This document shows, in pieces, positions 1 to 7,040 of a DNA stretch of 10,213 bases (position 1 is its first letter; each line of letters starts with the position of its first letter). The position numbers were made by a program, and so were the translations under genes. The DNA is from an uncultured Desulfovibrio sp. (GTDB lineage Bacteria; Desulfobacterota; Desulfovibrionia; Desulfovibrionales; Desulfovibrionaceae), in assembly GCA_900555975.1 (NCBI GenBank), contig USNI01000021.1, positions 1-10,213 of the forward strand, given 5' to 3'. The notes under the pieces are model-generated. The model was not told where the DNA came from and did no database searches. It saw only the letters and a program-made list of their open reading frames with translations.

Positions 1-396
1 ATGACATGCGTGAATATGGGCAACCCGCATGCGGTCATCTTCGTCGACGACGTGGACAGTCTCGATCTGCCCGTACTCGGTCCGCAGTTCGAGCATCATC
101 CGTGGTTTCCCTGTCGTACCAATACCGAATTCGTACAGCTTCTCGATCATGAACGCGCCCGCATGCGCGTCTGGGAGCGGGGGGCAGGAGAAACACTGGC
201 CTGCGGCACCGGCGCATGCGCTGCGGCCGTGGCATGTGCGCTGACCGGCCGTACCGGACGACATGTGCGCATGGAGCTTCGAGGAGGCAACCTCGATATT
301 GAATGGAATCAGCATTCCGGACATGTCCTTATGACCGGACCTGCACGCGTCACCTTTTCCGGAGTGTTTCTCCTCGATGAACAGGAGCATGAATAA
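1..396 (+). CDS. dapF: Diaminopimelate epimerase DapF, 3' part (5' end outside window)
   Basis: This is the C-terminal portion (131 codons visible) of diaminopimelate epimerase, the cytoplasmic, cofactor-independent enzyme that interconverts LL- and meso-diaminopimelate for lysine and peptidoglycan synthesis. Visible family motifs are MGNPHAV near the left edge (residues 6-12 of the visible part), the [15 protein letters not shown] block (59-73) with the second catalytic cysteine at visible residue 68, and a terminal GPARVTFSG. The first catalytic cysteine and the N-terminal lobe are missing because the gene begins before the window. The family is usually about 275-290 residues, so roughly half is absent, and the ATG at base 1 is probably an internal Met rather than the start. 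Only two bases separate its stop from dapL, so the two are almost certainly co-transcribed and form consecutive steps of the aminotransferase DAP pathway. Identification is secure. Confidence 0.95.
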   Translation: MTCVNMGNPHAVIFVDDVDSLDLPVLGPQFEHHPWFPCRTNTEFVQLLDHERARMRVWERGAGETLACGTGACAAAVACALTGRTGRHVRMELRGGNLDIEWNQHSGHVLMTGPARVTFSGVFLLDEQEHE

Positions 397-398
397 TC

Positions 399-1640
399 AT
401 GATTCGCAGCAATGAATACTATGCCGCTCTGCCCGGCTCCTATCTTTTCGCCACCGTTGCCGAAGAAGTAAGAAAGCATAAGGATCGTCATCCCGCGCTT
501 CCGGTCATCAGCCTCGGCATAGGCGACGTCACCCGCCCGCTCGTTCCCGCCGTCATCGCCGCCCTGCACCGTGCCGTCGACGAAATGGGACAGGCCGGAA
601 CCTTCCGCGGCTACGGTCCGGAACAGGGCTATGATTTTCTGCGCGAAGCCGTGGCAGAACATGATTATCGAACCCGCGGCGTGAACATGAACGCCGACGA
701 CATCTTCATCAGCGACGGCTCAAAATGCGATGTGGCCGGCATTCAGGAACTGTTTTCGCTTTCCTGCCGCGTGGCCGTCACCGATCCGGTCTATCCGGTC
801 TATGTGGACTCCAATGCCATGGCCGGACGTGCCGGTCAGTGGCTCGGTGATCGCTGGAGCAACCTCATTTATCTGCCCTGCACGGCGGACAATGACTTCG
901 TGCCGGATTTTCCGGATGATGATCATGTCCCGGACGTCATCTACCTCTGCTACCCCAACAATCCCACCGGAACCACGCTCAGCCGAAGCGCACTTGCCGC
1001 CTGGGTGGACTATGCCGAACGTCACGATGCCCTCATCGTCTACGACTCCGCCTACGAAGCCTTCATCCGGCCTGATGCCGCGGACATTCCGCACAGCATT
1101 TTTGAGATTCCGGGAGCCGAACGCGTCGCCGTGGAATGTCGCTCCTTCTCCAAGACGGCCGGTTTCACCGGTCTTCGCTGCGCCTACACCGTCATTCCTG
1201 AAAGCGTCACCGTCCGCGGCCCGCAGGGTGAACGCGTATGCCTGCGCGATATGTGGAAACGTCGTCAGAGCACAAAATACAACGGCTGCTCCTACATCGT
1301 GCAGCGCGCCGCAGAAGCCGTATACAGCCCCGATGGCATCCGTCAGATCCATGCCGACATCCGCGCCTACATGGACAACGCCTCGCGTATCCGCAAGGGC
1401 GTCGAGTCCATCGGTCTTGCCTGCCGCGGCGGCGTGGATGCCCCCTACATCTGGGTAAGGACTCCCGACGGCATGGGGTCCTGGGACTTTTTCCACCGAC
1501 TGCTGGACGATCTTTCGCTGGTATGCACTCCCGGCGCCGGCTTCGGTCCCAGCGGTGAAGGCTATGTCAGACTCACGGCCTTCGGCTCCGAACGCGATAC
1601 GGCCGAGGCTCTTGAACGCCTGAACACCCTCCGCCTGTAG
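399..1640 (+). CDS. dapL: LL-diaminopimelate aminotransferase DapL
   Basis: Cytoplasmic fold-type I PLP aminotransferase of 413 residues, the usual family length. It converts tetrahydrodipicolinate plus glutamate directly to LL-diaminopimelate and 2-oxoglutarate, the shortcut variant of lysine synthesis. Visible motifs: [11 protein letters not shown] at 38-48, ISDGSKCD at 104-111 (phosphate and substrate contact region), YPNNPTG at 185-191, D216 and Y219 of the cofactor-contact segment, and [12 protein letters not shown] with the Schiff-base lysine K252. The C-terminal small domain ends intact. The start ATG at 399 is two bases after the dapF stop and is preceded by AGGAG at 383-387, inside the dapF end, which suggests translational coupling. 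A strong terminator follows. The dapF-dapL order fits lineages using the DapL route, including Desulfovibrio. Nothing is missing. Confidence 0.96.
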   Translation: MIRSNEYYAALPGSYLFATVAEEVRKHKDRHPALPVISLGIGDVTRPLVPAVIAALHRAVDEMGQAGTFRGYGPEQGYDFLREAVAEHDYRTRGVNMNADDIFISDGSKCDVAGIQELFSLSCRVAVTDPVYPVYVDSNAMAGRAGQWLGDRWSNLIYLPCTADNDFVPDFPDDDHVPDVIYLCYPNNPTGTTLSRSALAAWVDYAERHDALIVYDSAYEAFIRPDAADIPHSIFEIPGAERVAVECRSFSKTAGFTGLRCAYTVIPESVTVRGPQGERVCLRDMWKRRQSTKYNGCSYIVQRAAEAVYSPDGIRQIHADIRAYMDNASRIRKGVESIGLACRGGVDAPYIWVRTPDGMGSWDFFHRLLDDLSLVCTPGAGFGPSGEGYVRLTAFGSERDTAEALERLNTLRL

Positions 1641-1697
1641 GCTGGTCAACTTTAAGCGGTCGGATTGACGGGGAAGGCACAACGCCGTCCGGCTGCG

Positions 1698-1741
1698 GGA
1701 GACCCGCAGGACGCTGCTCCTCCTGCGGGTCTCCTCTTTTT
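1698..1741 (+). terminator. Intrinsic terminator of the dapF-dapL operon
   Basis: A perfect 14-base-pair stem (arm 1698-1711, arm 1721-1734) encloses a nine-base loop and is followed by TCTTTTT at 1735-1741. It lies 57 bases after the dapL stop. There is no T run on the opposite strand, so it should act only on rightward transcripts and is not a clear terminator for the convergent activator gene ending at 1780. Confidence 0.93.
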
Positions 1742-1779
1742 AAACGAAAACACATATTTTCTTGAACGGGGAGACGTCT

Positions 1780-3489
1780 TCAGGCCTTCTCCGGATCGGA
1801 AGGCTGCTTCTCTCTTGTCTGGTCTTCATGACGCCGGAAGGTCTTGTAGCTTATGCCGTGCTTCTTCATGCGCAGAGCCATGACTCTTTCCGTCAGACCC
1901 AGAGTCTGTGCCGCACGCCCCATGTGGCCTTCACACCGAGCCAGCGCATCCACGATGCAGGCCCGCTCAAGCTCGTCAAGACGCTCCTGAAGCGTTCCTG
2001 CAGCCATGACGGTCTCCGTTTCCCCTCCCTTTCCGGCAGCGCCGAAAGGACAGTGCGCACTGTGCAGTTCCTGCGGAAGATGCTGAGGAAGGATGATCCC
2101 CTCCGGCCCCACCAGAAGAACGGCTCGCTCCATCACGTTCTCCAGTTCGCGGATGTTGCCCGGCCAGCTGTAGCGCTGAAGCATGTCCATGACGGCGAGC
2201 GACACCCTGATATTCTTCCGTCCCCCCGCCGCGGCGAACTTGTTGGCGAACCAGACGGCCAGAGGCTGTATGTCGTTCTGACGCTCTCGCAGGGGCGGCA
2301 TATGGATGGGAAAGACATTGAGTCTGTAAAAAAGATCCCTCCGGAAGGTTCCCTCTTCCACCATGCTTTTCAGATCCCGGTTGGTGGCCGTGATGATGCG
2401 CACATCCACGCTGATGCTCTGCATTCCGCCCAGACGTTCGAAACGGCGTTCCTGAAGCACTCTGAGCAGCTTGGCCTGCGTAATGAGGGACAGCTCCCCG
2501 ACCTCGTCAAGGAAAAGCGTTCCGCCGTCCGCAAGCTCAAAGCGCCCCTTGCGGACGCCCGACGCTCCGGTGAACGCCCCTTTCTCATGCCCGAACAGTT
2601 CGCTCTCTATGAGATTTTCCGGAAGTGCCGCACAGTTGAGCGAAATGAAGGGACCGTTGTTTCTGCCGCTTGCAGAATGGATGGATCGGGCCGCCAGCTC
2701 CTTGCCCGTACCGCTCTCGCCGTACAGAAGCACCGTCGTTGAGGAAGGAGCCACCTGCGCTATCTGTTCGTAGATGCGGCACATGGCTTCGGAGCTTCCC
2801 ACAAAGCCCTGCGGTCGAAGAGGCGTGGAAAGAGCGTTGTGCAGACGCATGTTCTCTTCAATCACGGCCATGCGTTCATCCATGACCGTCTGTCTTGCCT
2901 TGGCTGCACGGGCTATCATGGATGCGATGACAGTCAGCAGCCGTTCATCTTCCTCAAGCGTCACGGCATCGGCAAAAAGCCTGTCCACGGACAGTGCGCC
3001 GAAGACTTCATCTTCAAGTTTGATGGGGACGCAGATGAAGGCAATGGAATCCTTCTGGAGATTGCGCGAACGGGTACGGTTCAGGAATACGGGACTTTTC
3101 GATACATTGGACACCACCATGGGCTGTCCGCTCTGAATGACGCGTCCGATCACGCCTTCTCCAAGGGCATAATGTCCGCGCTTCTGTTCCGCAGGCTTCA
3201 ACCCATAGGCCGTTTCGATGTGAATTTCTCCGGTATGGGGAGAAATCAGCGTGATCATGCCGCGCATCATGTGCAGATGCTGCCCCATGAAGGACAACGT
3301 GGACTCCAGCGTCTGATTCATGTCCGTCGAACTGTCTATGATCTGCGAAAGATCAAAAAGCAGTCGGAGTTCATCCACGCTGTCGCGCACACCGACGTCC
3401 GGCGACAAGGGGGCATCTTCCCGACCCTGATCTTCATGGACGACGGCAGGGGCCGTTTTCCCGTCCATATGCTCCTGTTCATGCTTCAT
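1780..3489 (-). CDS. Sigma54-dependent transcriptional activator, GAF-AAA+-HTH (NifA/NorR-like)
   Basis: A 569-residue bacterial enhancer-binding protein that would use ATP hydrolysis to open promoters bound by sigma54 RNA polymerase. Domains in order: an N-terminal GAF sensor (about 38-200) with unknown ligand, a linker, an AAA+ central domain, and a Fis-type helix-turn-helix (about 518-542). Motifs seen: Walker A GESGTGKE (257-264), the sigma54-contacting GAFTGA loop (304-309), Walker [10 protein letters not shown] (322-330), FRRDLFYRL (382-390, arginine-finger region) and [10 protein letters not shown] (442-451). All catalytic motifs look intact, so it should be an active, GAF-gated activator. 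The HTH segment [17 protein letters not shown] resembles NifA-type proteins, but no nif genes are present, so nifA is not assigned. The start at 3489 has no ordinary Shine-Dalgarno sequence. An alternative Met at residue 8 (3468) follows GGAGCAT very closely. Its target genes are unknown; the ORP-like operon at 7691 onwards is a candidate only by analogy. Confidence 0.93.
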   Translation of the reverse strand: MKHEQEHMDGKTAPAVVHEDQGREDAPLSPDVGVRDSVDELRLLFDLSQIIDSSTDMNQTLESTLSFMGQHLHMMRGMITLISPHTGEIHIETAYGLKPAEQKRGHYALGEGVIGRVIQSGQPMVVSNVSKSPVFLNRTRSRNLQKDSIAFICVPIKLEDEVFGALSVDRLFADAVTLEEDERLLTVIASMIARAAKARQTVMDERMAVIEENMRLHNALSTPLRPQGFVGSSEAMCRIYEQIAQVAPSSTTVLLYGESGTGKELAARSIHSASGRNNGPFISLNCAALPENLIESELFGHEKGAFTGASGVRKGRFELADGGTLFLDEVGELSLITQAKLLRVLQERRFERLGGMQSISVDVRIITATNRDLKSMVEEGTFRRDLFYRLNVFPIHMPPLRERQNDIQPLAVWFANKFAAAGGRKNIRVSLAVMDMLQRYSWPGNIRELENVMERAVLLVGPEGIILPQHLPQELHSAHCPFGAAGKGGETETVMAAGTLQERLDELERACIVDALARCEGHMGRAAQTLGLTERVMALRMKKHGISYKTFRRHEDQTREKQPSDPEKA

Positions 3490-3496
3490 GGAGCAT
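3469..3496 (-). promoter_or_regulatory. Hairpin over the activator start codon(s)
   Basis: In the activator mRNA the sequence ATGCTCC (3496-3490) can pair perfectly with GGAGCAT (3475-3469). This leaves a 14-base loop that contains the first ATG (3489-3487). The stem can extend by an A-T pair and a G-T wobble into the second in-frame ATG at 3468. GGAGCAT is the same ribosome-binding block found before other genes in this window (dapL, the NifX internal start, and the ATPase at 8379). The fold would therefore hide the best binding site and the downstream start. Translational control is an inference; the inverted repeat itself is directly visible. Confidence 0.5.
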
Positions 3497-3644
3497 ACCG
3501 TACCGACAATATGTCACTTTGCCAAGTCCATGCATAAGGATATCGTCCGACATCCGCCTTTTCCAGCTTCTTCCCTGAAAACGACCGGCGACAAAGCAAG
3601 ATGACGTTCTCCAGTCCCTTCCGCTGCTCTTCCATCCCGGGCAA
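3486..3644 (-). CDS. Possible small ORF overlapping the activator start (low confidence)
   Basis: A leftward frame ends in TGA at 3488-3486, overlapping the activator ATG as ATGA, a typical coupling arrangement. A plausible start is TTG at 3644, five bases after GGAGG, or the ATG at 3635. This gives a product of about 50 residues beginning [15 protein letters not shown] in its second half. No domain is recognisable. The first dozen codons look like genuine coding use, the rest less so. It may be a chance frame in a 400-base stretch that otherwise lacks genes, so it is listed only because the activator has no convincing ribosome binding site of its own. Confidence 0.2.
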   Translation of the reverse strand: MPGMEEQRKGLENVILLCRRSFSGKKLEKADVGRYPYAWTWQSDILSVRYAP

Positions 3645-3887
3645 AGCGACCTCCAGCGTACGCACGGAGGAAAAAGAATGCCGGAAGTTCGGCCGTGCAG
3701 GGAGGCACATCCTTGTCTTCCCGGCAGGAAGTGCCTCCGCACAGTGTCCGCGTACGCATGTCTCCCTTCCTCAGGAAAAGATTCTTCCCAAAAGATGACA
3801 AAGACCTTCCCTGCCCGCCATGACGCGTGACCGGCTCCACCGGTGGGAAAGCGGAACCTCCCGGCCCATGCTGACCGAAAAGATGAA
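3490..3887. other. Intergenic stretch with no confident gene
   Basis: Between the small gene ending at 3888 and the activator starting at 3489 there are about 400 bases with several overlapping open frames, none resembling a known family or showing consistent codon use. It contains the strong inverted repeat at 3695-3742 and a ten-base palindrome CCACCGGTGG at 3837-3846. I found no convincing promoter for the activator and no sigma54 -24/-12 site. It may be decayed coding DNA, an untranslated leader or an RNA gene. Confidence 0.5.
3695..3742. repeat. Strong imperfect inverted repeat (hairpin)
   Basis: The arms pair as GTGC, an AG bulge, GGAGGCAC, an A/A mismatch and TCCT against AGGA, GTGCCTCC and GCAC, with a 12-base loop at 3714-3725. 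That is 16 base pairs in 48 bases. No T run follows it directly on either strand. Leftward, a short four-pair hairpin (3680-3693) and ATTCTTTTT (3679-3671) come shortly after, so together they could end leftward transcription from the 74-residue gene. It could equally be part of a structured RNA. Confidence 0.55.
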
Positions 3888-4112
3888 CTACTGCAGCAGG
3901 GAAAGCATCTCCATGCGACGCACCGGTGCCGCGGACGTACGGCGGCGGCGACTGCCGCGCACGGCAAGAGGCGTATTTTCCAGAGCTTCCGCCTGGTCGG
4001 CAAGAGCCTCAAGATTGCTGCAGGCAAGGGCAACCAGCGCCGGACTGAACGTTTCAACACTCAGAGAACCAAGAAAGGAACGCACGCTGCGGATATCGTC
4101 ACTCATAGCCAT
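3888..4112 (-). CDS. Small protein of unknown function, divergent from the repressor
   Basis: A 74-residue soluble protein that I do not recognise. The start is well supported: ATG at 4112 follows AAGGAG by seven bases (CATTAAC). The N-terminal 50 residues are mixed hydrophobic and acidic (SDDIRSVRSFLGSL..., then ALVALACSNLEALADQAEAL) and would form helices. The C-terminus is strongly basic, with RGSRRRR at about 52-58. There is no signal peptide or membrane segment. It is transcribed away from the broken CI-like repressor, and the two share the AT-rich region 4113-4272, so they may be co-regulated. A small regulator or anti-repressor partner is one possibility, but nothing in the sequence proves it. 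Confidence 0.6.
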   Translation of the reverse strand: MAMSDDIRSVRSFLGSLSVETFSPALVALACSNLEALADQAEALENTPLAVRGSRRRRTSAAPVRRMEMLSLLQ

Positions 4113-4272
4113 GTTAATGCTCCTTGAAAAATCTCATTGATTTTTTGTGTCGATCACGATTTCCTTTTGCTAGTTTTATTTATTTTGTCAACTAAAAATT
4201 TATATTTTGAACTTTTTTATTTTTCTTAATTTAAGATTGACTTTTTTAAGCATTATCTTTAAAAAATACTTC
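4113..4272. promoter_or_regulatory. AT-rich divergent promoter region
   Basis: This 160-base region between two divergent starts is far more AT-rich than its surroundings, with long T runs on the top strand. On the minus strand there is a perfect TTGACA at 4191-4186, a candidate -35 for the 74-residue gene, but no good -10 at the right distance. On the plus strand TTGACT (4237-4242) and TAAAAA (4260-4265) are 17 bases apart and could serve the repressor, giving a very short leader. No clear operator dyad for the repressor could be identified. Exact sites remain tentative. Confidence 0.5.
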
Positions 4273-5018
4273 ATGAACAGCGCAACACCAGAAACACTCG
4301 ATCGTCTTCTTCAGGGAGCCGGACTCAGACGGGACAGCCAGCTGGCTGAACTTCTTGGCGTATCGCCTCAGGCCGTCAGTCAGGCACGCCGCAAGGGACG
4401 CATTCCTGACGGATGGGTTCTGAAAGTGGCCGCTCAGTTCGGCCTCTCCACGGACTGGATCTTTTTTGGACGAGAACCGGAAAAACACGACGTTCCGGCA
4501 GGCGAACGTCCTGAAATTTCAGCCGGGGGACATGAGGATGCCATGCAGAAACGCCGTGCACGGGGGGAGACCTTCTTCGGAGAAGTCGGCTGCGGCCAGG
4601 ACTCCATCGGACTGGTCATGGTTCCTCTCGTGGCCGCACGGCTGGCCGCCGGCAAGGGAAGTCTGGAAACCGACGTAGACGTGCTCTCCTATTTTTCCTT
4701 CCGGCAGGACTGGCTCCTTATAAAGAAGGCGCAGATTTTATAATAGGCGTAAACGGAGACAGCATGGAACCGGATATCCGCCACGGAGATATGGTGCTGG
4801 TGGATCAGAGCAAATGCCAGATTTACGGCCATGCCATCTATGCCATGGGAATCAATGAAGAAATTTATATCAAACAGGTAGAAACGCTGCCGGGGGGCAC
4901 GCTGGTGCTTCGCAGCCGCAATCCCGAGTATTCGCCCATCAGCGTGGATCTGCACGGTGACCTTGCGGACAGCGTGCGCGTCATCGGCCGCGTCATCTGG
5001 TGCTGCAGGGAAATATAG
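4273..5018 (+). pseudogene. CI-like XRE/S24 transcriptional repressor, frameshifted
   Basis: Together two frames encode a phage-CI-type repressor of about 248 residues. The N-terminal helix-turn-helix (about 5-65, counted from ATG 4273) contains DSQLAELLGVSPQAVSQARR and DWIFFG, matching the CI-repressor HTH family. A linker leads to YFSFRQDWL, usual just before the S24 domain. The first frame then stops at 4741-4743. The following frame supplies GADFIIGVNGDSMEP with the S24 serine codon at 4761 and the conserved lysine codon (IYIKQV) at 4872. Adding one base near 4713-4722 gives a smooth W-L-L-Y-K-E-G-A-D junction, so a one-base deletion or a sequencing error is the simplest reading. The ATG at 4273 is preferred over an in-frame TTG at 4207 because the domain starts there, although no Shine-Dalgarno is visible. 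No phage genes are nearby, so it is probably a stand-alone or relict regulator. The first fragment alone would still carry the DNA-binding domain. Confidence 0.85.
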
Positions 5019-5286
5019 CGTTTCCGATCGCCCCGTCCCTGCAGAAAAAGGACGCCTGCGTTTTCAGAAAGCCAGCCTGAACCTGTTCCGTATCCTGTCG
5101 CTGACAAAATTTTCCGGGAAGACTCTGAACGCTGCCCCCTGCCGACGTCCCGACACGTCGTCTCTGCGGCAAAGACCGTTCTGCGCGAAAAGAACGGACC
5201 TTCTGCGGTCTTTCGCATCTCTTCCGGTCCGCCTCTTTCCCACGGAAAGCACATGGACCGAACATTCGCTATTCCCGGCACACTGC

Positions 5287-5320
5287 CTGTCGTACCGCCC
5301 GGTACGAATGGGTACGACAG
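5287..5320. repeat. Ten-base inverted repeat with a third internal copy
   Basis: CTGTCGTACC (5287-5296) is perfectly complementary to GGTACGACAG (5311-5320). Between them GGTACGA (5301-5307) repeats the right arm and can also pair with TCGTACC of the left arm across a four-base loop. So one heptamer occurs three times, once inverted, and two mutually exclusive hairpins are possible. No T run follows, so it is not a simple terminator. Operator half-sites or a switchable RNA structure are possible. Confidence 0.75.
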
Positions 5321-5377
5321 ACACTGACCAGAACGATCGGGAGCTGTCTTTCAAAGCACAGAAACATCTGAGTTTCG

Positions 5378-5400
5378 GTTGTCTTGAAACGCAAGACAAC
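5378..5400. repeat. Perfect nine-base-pair hairpin
   Basis: GTTGTCTTG (5378-5386) and CAAGACAAC (5392-5400) are perfect complements around the loop AAACG. No T run follows on either strand. It sits 29 bases before the dnaA terminator region and may belong to the same structured segment. Confidence 0.7.
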
Positions 5401-5428
5401 ATCATCCTTGCGCATCACGGACAAAGAC

Positions 5429-5453
5429 AAAAAAGCCCTGCACGGGGCAGGGC
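5429..5453 (-). terminator. Intrinsic terminator of dnaA
   Basis: Read leftward, GCCCTGC and GCAGGGC (5453-5447 and 5441-5435) form a perfect seven-base-pair stem with a five-base loop, followed directly by six T residues (5434-5429). It lies 18 bases after the dnaA stop codon. Confidence 0.92.
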
Positions 5454-5470
5454 AAGATACATAAATCAGC

Positions 5471-6943
5471 TCAGACGAGCATGGCCGAACGCTCAATCAT
5501 GGACACGGTATGCTCAATCTGCCCGCCGAGCGCTGAATGACGGCTCATTTCACGCTCTACCGCCGTGATTCCCTTGATGACGGTGGAATGCTTGCGGTTG
5601 AACCGTTCACCGATCTGCTCCAGCGTAAGATCGGTATGCTTGCGCAGCAGGAAAAACGCCGTATTGCGGGCCAGAACAAGATTCTGCCTGCGGGATTTGG
5701 AGGAAAGCTGCGCAGGCGTGAGATCAAAGCTGCGACAGATAAGCTCGACCACATCCTCAAGGCTGAGACTGGGGCTTGTTCGTGCCACATTGCGGATGAC
5801 CTCTATGGCCATTTCTTCCGTGACCTGATGCCCCGTGAACTGTGACTGCAGCATGAGATTATGCAGACAGCTTTCCAGAAGACGGACATCGCCGGTAATG
5901 CGGTCAGCCAGAAGATCGGCCACACGGGAAGGCAGCACCATGCACTGGCGACGGGCCTTCTCCTGAAGAATATGCAGACGGGTATCCCTGTTCGGACGCT
6001 CCATGCTGGCCACGAACCCGGAGCAGAAGCGGGAAACGAGCTGAGAGTCCACACCGGCCAGATCACGAGGTGCGAACGAACTGGTCAGCACGACTCTGCC
6101 ACCGTGATCCTGAAGATTCTTGATGGTGGAAAGCAGCTCCTCCTGCGTGCGGTCCTTTCCGCGCAGAAAATGAACATCCTCCAGAAGCAGCATGTCCAGG
6201 TCCCGGAAACGTTCCTTGAACTGGTCCATGGTCTTGTACTTCATGGCCTGCACGAACTGCGAGGTGAACTCCTCGGCGGTGAGATACTCCATGCGGACCT
6301 GCCGCTTGTCGGCCTCAAGACTGAGCGCGCGCCCCACGGCCTGTGTCAGATGCGTCTTGCCGAGACCTGCGCCGGCACACAGAAACACCATGTCCACGGG
6401 AGCGCTGGCCTCAAGAATGTTGCTCGCAGCGGCATAGGCGATCTGATTGCACGGACCGACGACGAAATCCTCAAAGGAATGCTTCCATCCCTTCATGACC
6501 GCAGGATTGAAGACTCTCACCCGGGGCAGGGGAAGGGGCAGATCAAGCTGCTTGTCGGCCATGAGCACCGCAGGCGCCGTAGAAGGAATGGTTGAGGCAA
6601 GCTGATCGAGACTGGCGGGACGAGGCAGCTCCGTCTTTTTCCGGGACGAGGACGCGCGAACGGAAACCTTTGCCCGGCTGCCGAGGATGGAAAAAGCCAC
6701 CTGCGCTATGGCCTGCGAAAACTGGTCTCGCACCTGAGCCGCCATGAAATCATTCATGGCGGTCAGACGAACTTCCCATTCGCAGGTACCGACAGGCTCA
6801 ATGAGAAGCCCCTGACCGCCGGAACGGTCGGCATGCGACAGTTTAACCACATCGCCCTTCAGGGGTTCAAGAAACACCTTGAACTTGCCTTCAGGAACGC
6901 TGCTGCGAAGTTCGTTAAGTATGGAGGACCAGATTTCTTTCAT
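5471..6943 (-). CDS. dnaA: Chromosomal replication initiator protein DnaA
   Basis: A 490-residue DnaA, the AAA+ ATPase that binds DnaA boxes, melts the origin and loads the helicase. Domain I (about 1-90) begins MKEIWSSILNELRSSVPEGKF, aligning with the start of known DnaA proteins and so supporting this start. A variable linker follows. The AAA+ domain has Walker A GAGLGKTHL (191-199, K196), Walker B LLLEDVHFL (252-260), arginine-finger region SRFCSGF (304-310) and sensor II R354 in GDVRLLES. Domain IV (about 395-490) carries the DNA-binding signature NRKHSTVIKGITAVERE (449-465), with KHST where most DnaA proteins have DHTT. Such deviations are, as I recall, usual in Desulfovibrio and do not suggest loss of function. 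No Shine-Dalgarno precedes the start; ATGCTCC lies just upstream. dnaN and gyrB are not adjacent. The gene ends with its own terminator. DnaA commonly represses its own promoter, and one DnaA-box-like site lies in the leader. Confidence 0.97.
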   Translation of the reverse strand: MKEIWSSILNELRSSVPEGKFKVFLEPLKGDVVKLSHADRSGGQGLLIEPVGTCEWEVRLTAMNDFMAAQVRDQFSQAIAQVAFSILGSRAKVSVRASSSRKKTELPRPASLDQLASTIPSTAPAVLMADKQLDLPLPLPRVRVFNPAVMKGWKHSFEDFVVGPCNQIAYAAASNILEASAPVDMVFLCAGAGLGKTHLTQAVGRALSLEADKRQVRMEYLTAEEFTSQFVQAMKYKTMDQFKERFRDLDMLLLEDVHFLRGKDRTQEELLSTIKNLQDHGGRVVLTSSFAPRDLAGVDSQLVSRFCSGFVASMERPNRDTRLHILQEKARRQCMVLPSRVADLLADRITGDVRLLESCLHNLMLQSQFTGHQVTEEMAIEVIRNVARTSPSLSLEDVVELICRSFDLTPAQLSSKSRRQNLVLARNTAFFLLRKHTDLTLEQIGERFNRKHSTVIKGITAVEREMSRHSALGGQIEHTVSMIERSAMLV

Positions 6944-7004
6944 AACGGAGCATGATTACAGGAGAACAAAGGAAAATACCATCGCCATGAGGCAAGAATC
7001 CGCA

Positions 7005-7040
7005 CTATGCCGCAACCGCCTCATCCACAATGTGCTGCAT
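7005..7040 (-). CDS. Possible 11-residue leader ORF of dnaA
   Basis: Within the presumed dnaA leader, AAGGAG and a six-base spacer (TTATTC) precede an ATG at 7040 that opens an 11-codon frame, MQHIVDEAVAA, ending in TAG. This is the best ribosome binding site near dnaA, yet it is out of frame with dnaA, which starts 61 bases after the leader stop and has no such site. A second short frame (MAMVFSFVLL) follows, and a third overlaps the dnaA start. A leader peptide controlling dnaA translation or mRNA stability is possible; chance is not excluded. Confidence 0.35.
   Translation of the reverse strand: MQHIVDEAVAA
7021..7029 (+). promoter_or_regulatory. DnaA-box-like site
   Basis: TCATCCACA differs from the E. 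coli consensus TTATCCACA at one position. It sits 78 bases upstream of the dnaA start and inside the leader ORF, a place suited to autoregulation. Other candidates nearby (for example TCTCCACA near 7167-7174) are weaker. Confidence 0.45.

Larger units (their letters stand above)
5019..5470. other. Non-coding segment rich in inverted repeats
   Basis: These 450 bases between the repressor and the convergent dnaA hold no recognisable gene. They contain several perfect inverted repeats in a row: CGACGT/ACGTCG (5143-5148, 5155-5160), AAAGACCG/CGGTCTTT (5171-5178, 5206-5213), CGGACC/GGTCCG (5195-5200, 5226-5231; partly exclusive with the previous one), a ten-base pair at 5287-5320, a nine-base pair at 5378-5400, and the dnaA terminator. 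This may be a structured RNA, long 3' untranslated regions or protein-binding sites. The strand cannot be decided. Confidence 0.55.

Noticed and set aside
720-1682. 320-codon minus-strand frame opposite dapL
   Set aside because: Mirror frame of a complete, well-conserved aminotransferase; no ribosome binding site and no family resemblance.
1762-2742. 326-codon plus-strand frame opposite the sigma54 activator (and a similar one at 2839-3537)
   Set aside because: Antisense to the AAA+ and GAF domains, with no start signal and no recognisable domains.
3479-4060. 193-codon minus-strand frame between the activator and the small gene
   Set aside because: Composition rich in Arg, Trp and Cys looks like a non-coding frame, and it overlaps the better supported 74-residue gene in another frame.
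4717-4745. Programmed -1 ribosomal frameshift in the repressor
   Set aside because: No X XXY YYZ slippery heptamer or convincing downstream pseudoknot is seen at the junction; a base deletion or read error is simpler.
4273-5018. Prophage or integrated element
   Set aside because: Only the CI-like repressor suggests it; no integrase, structural genes, attachment repeats or tRNA target are present.
5019-5060. Terminator directly after the repressor
   Set aside because: CGTCC/GGACG near 5033-5056 is short with an 11-base loop and a poor T run; too weak to annotate.
5861-6595. Long plus-strand open frame (244 codons) inside dnaA
   Set aside because: It is antisense to well-conserved DnaA motifs, and its translation shows no family features; a shadow of GC-rich coding DNA.
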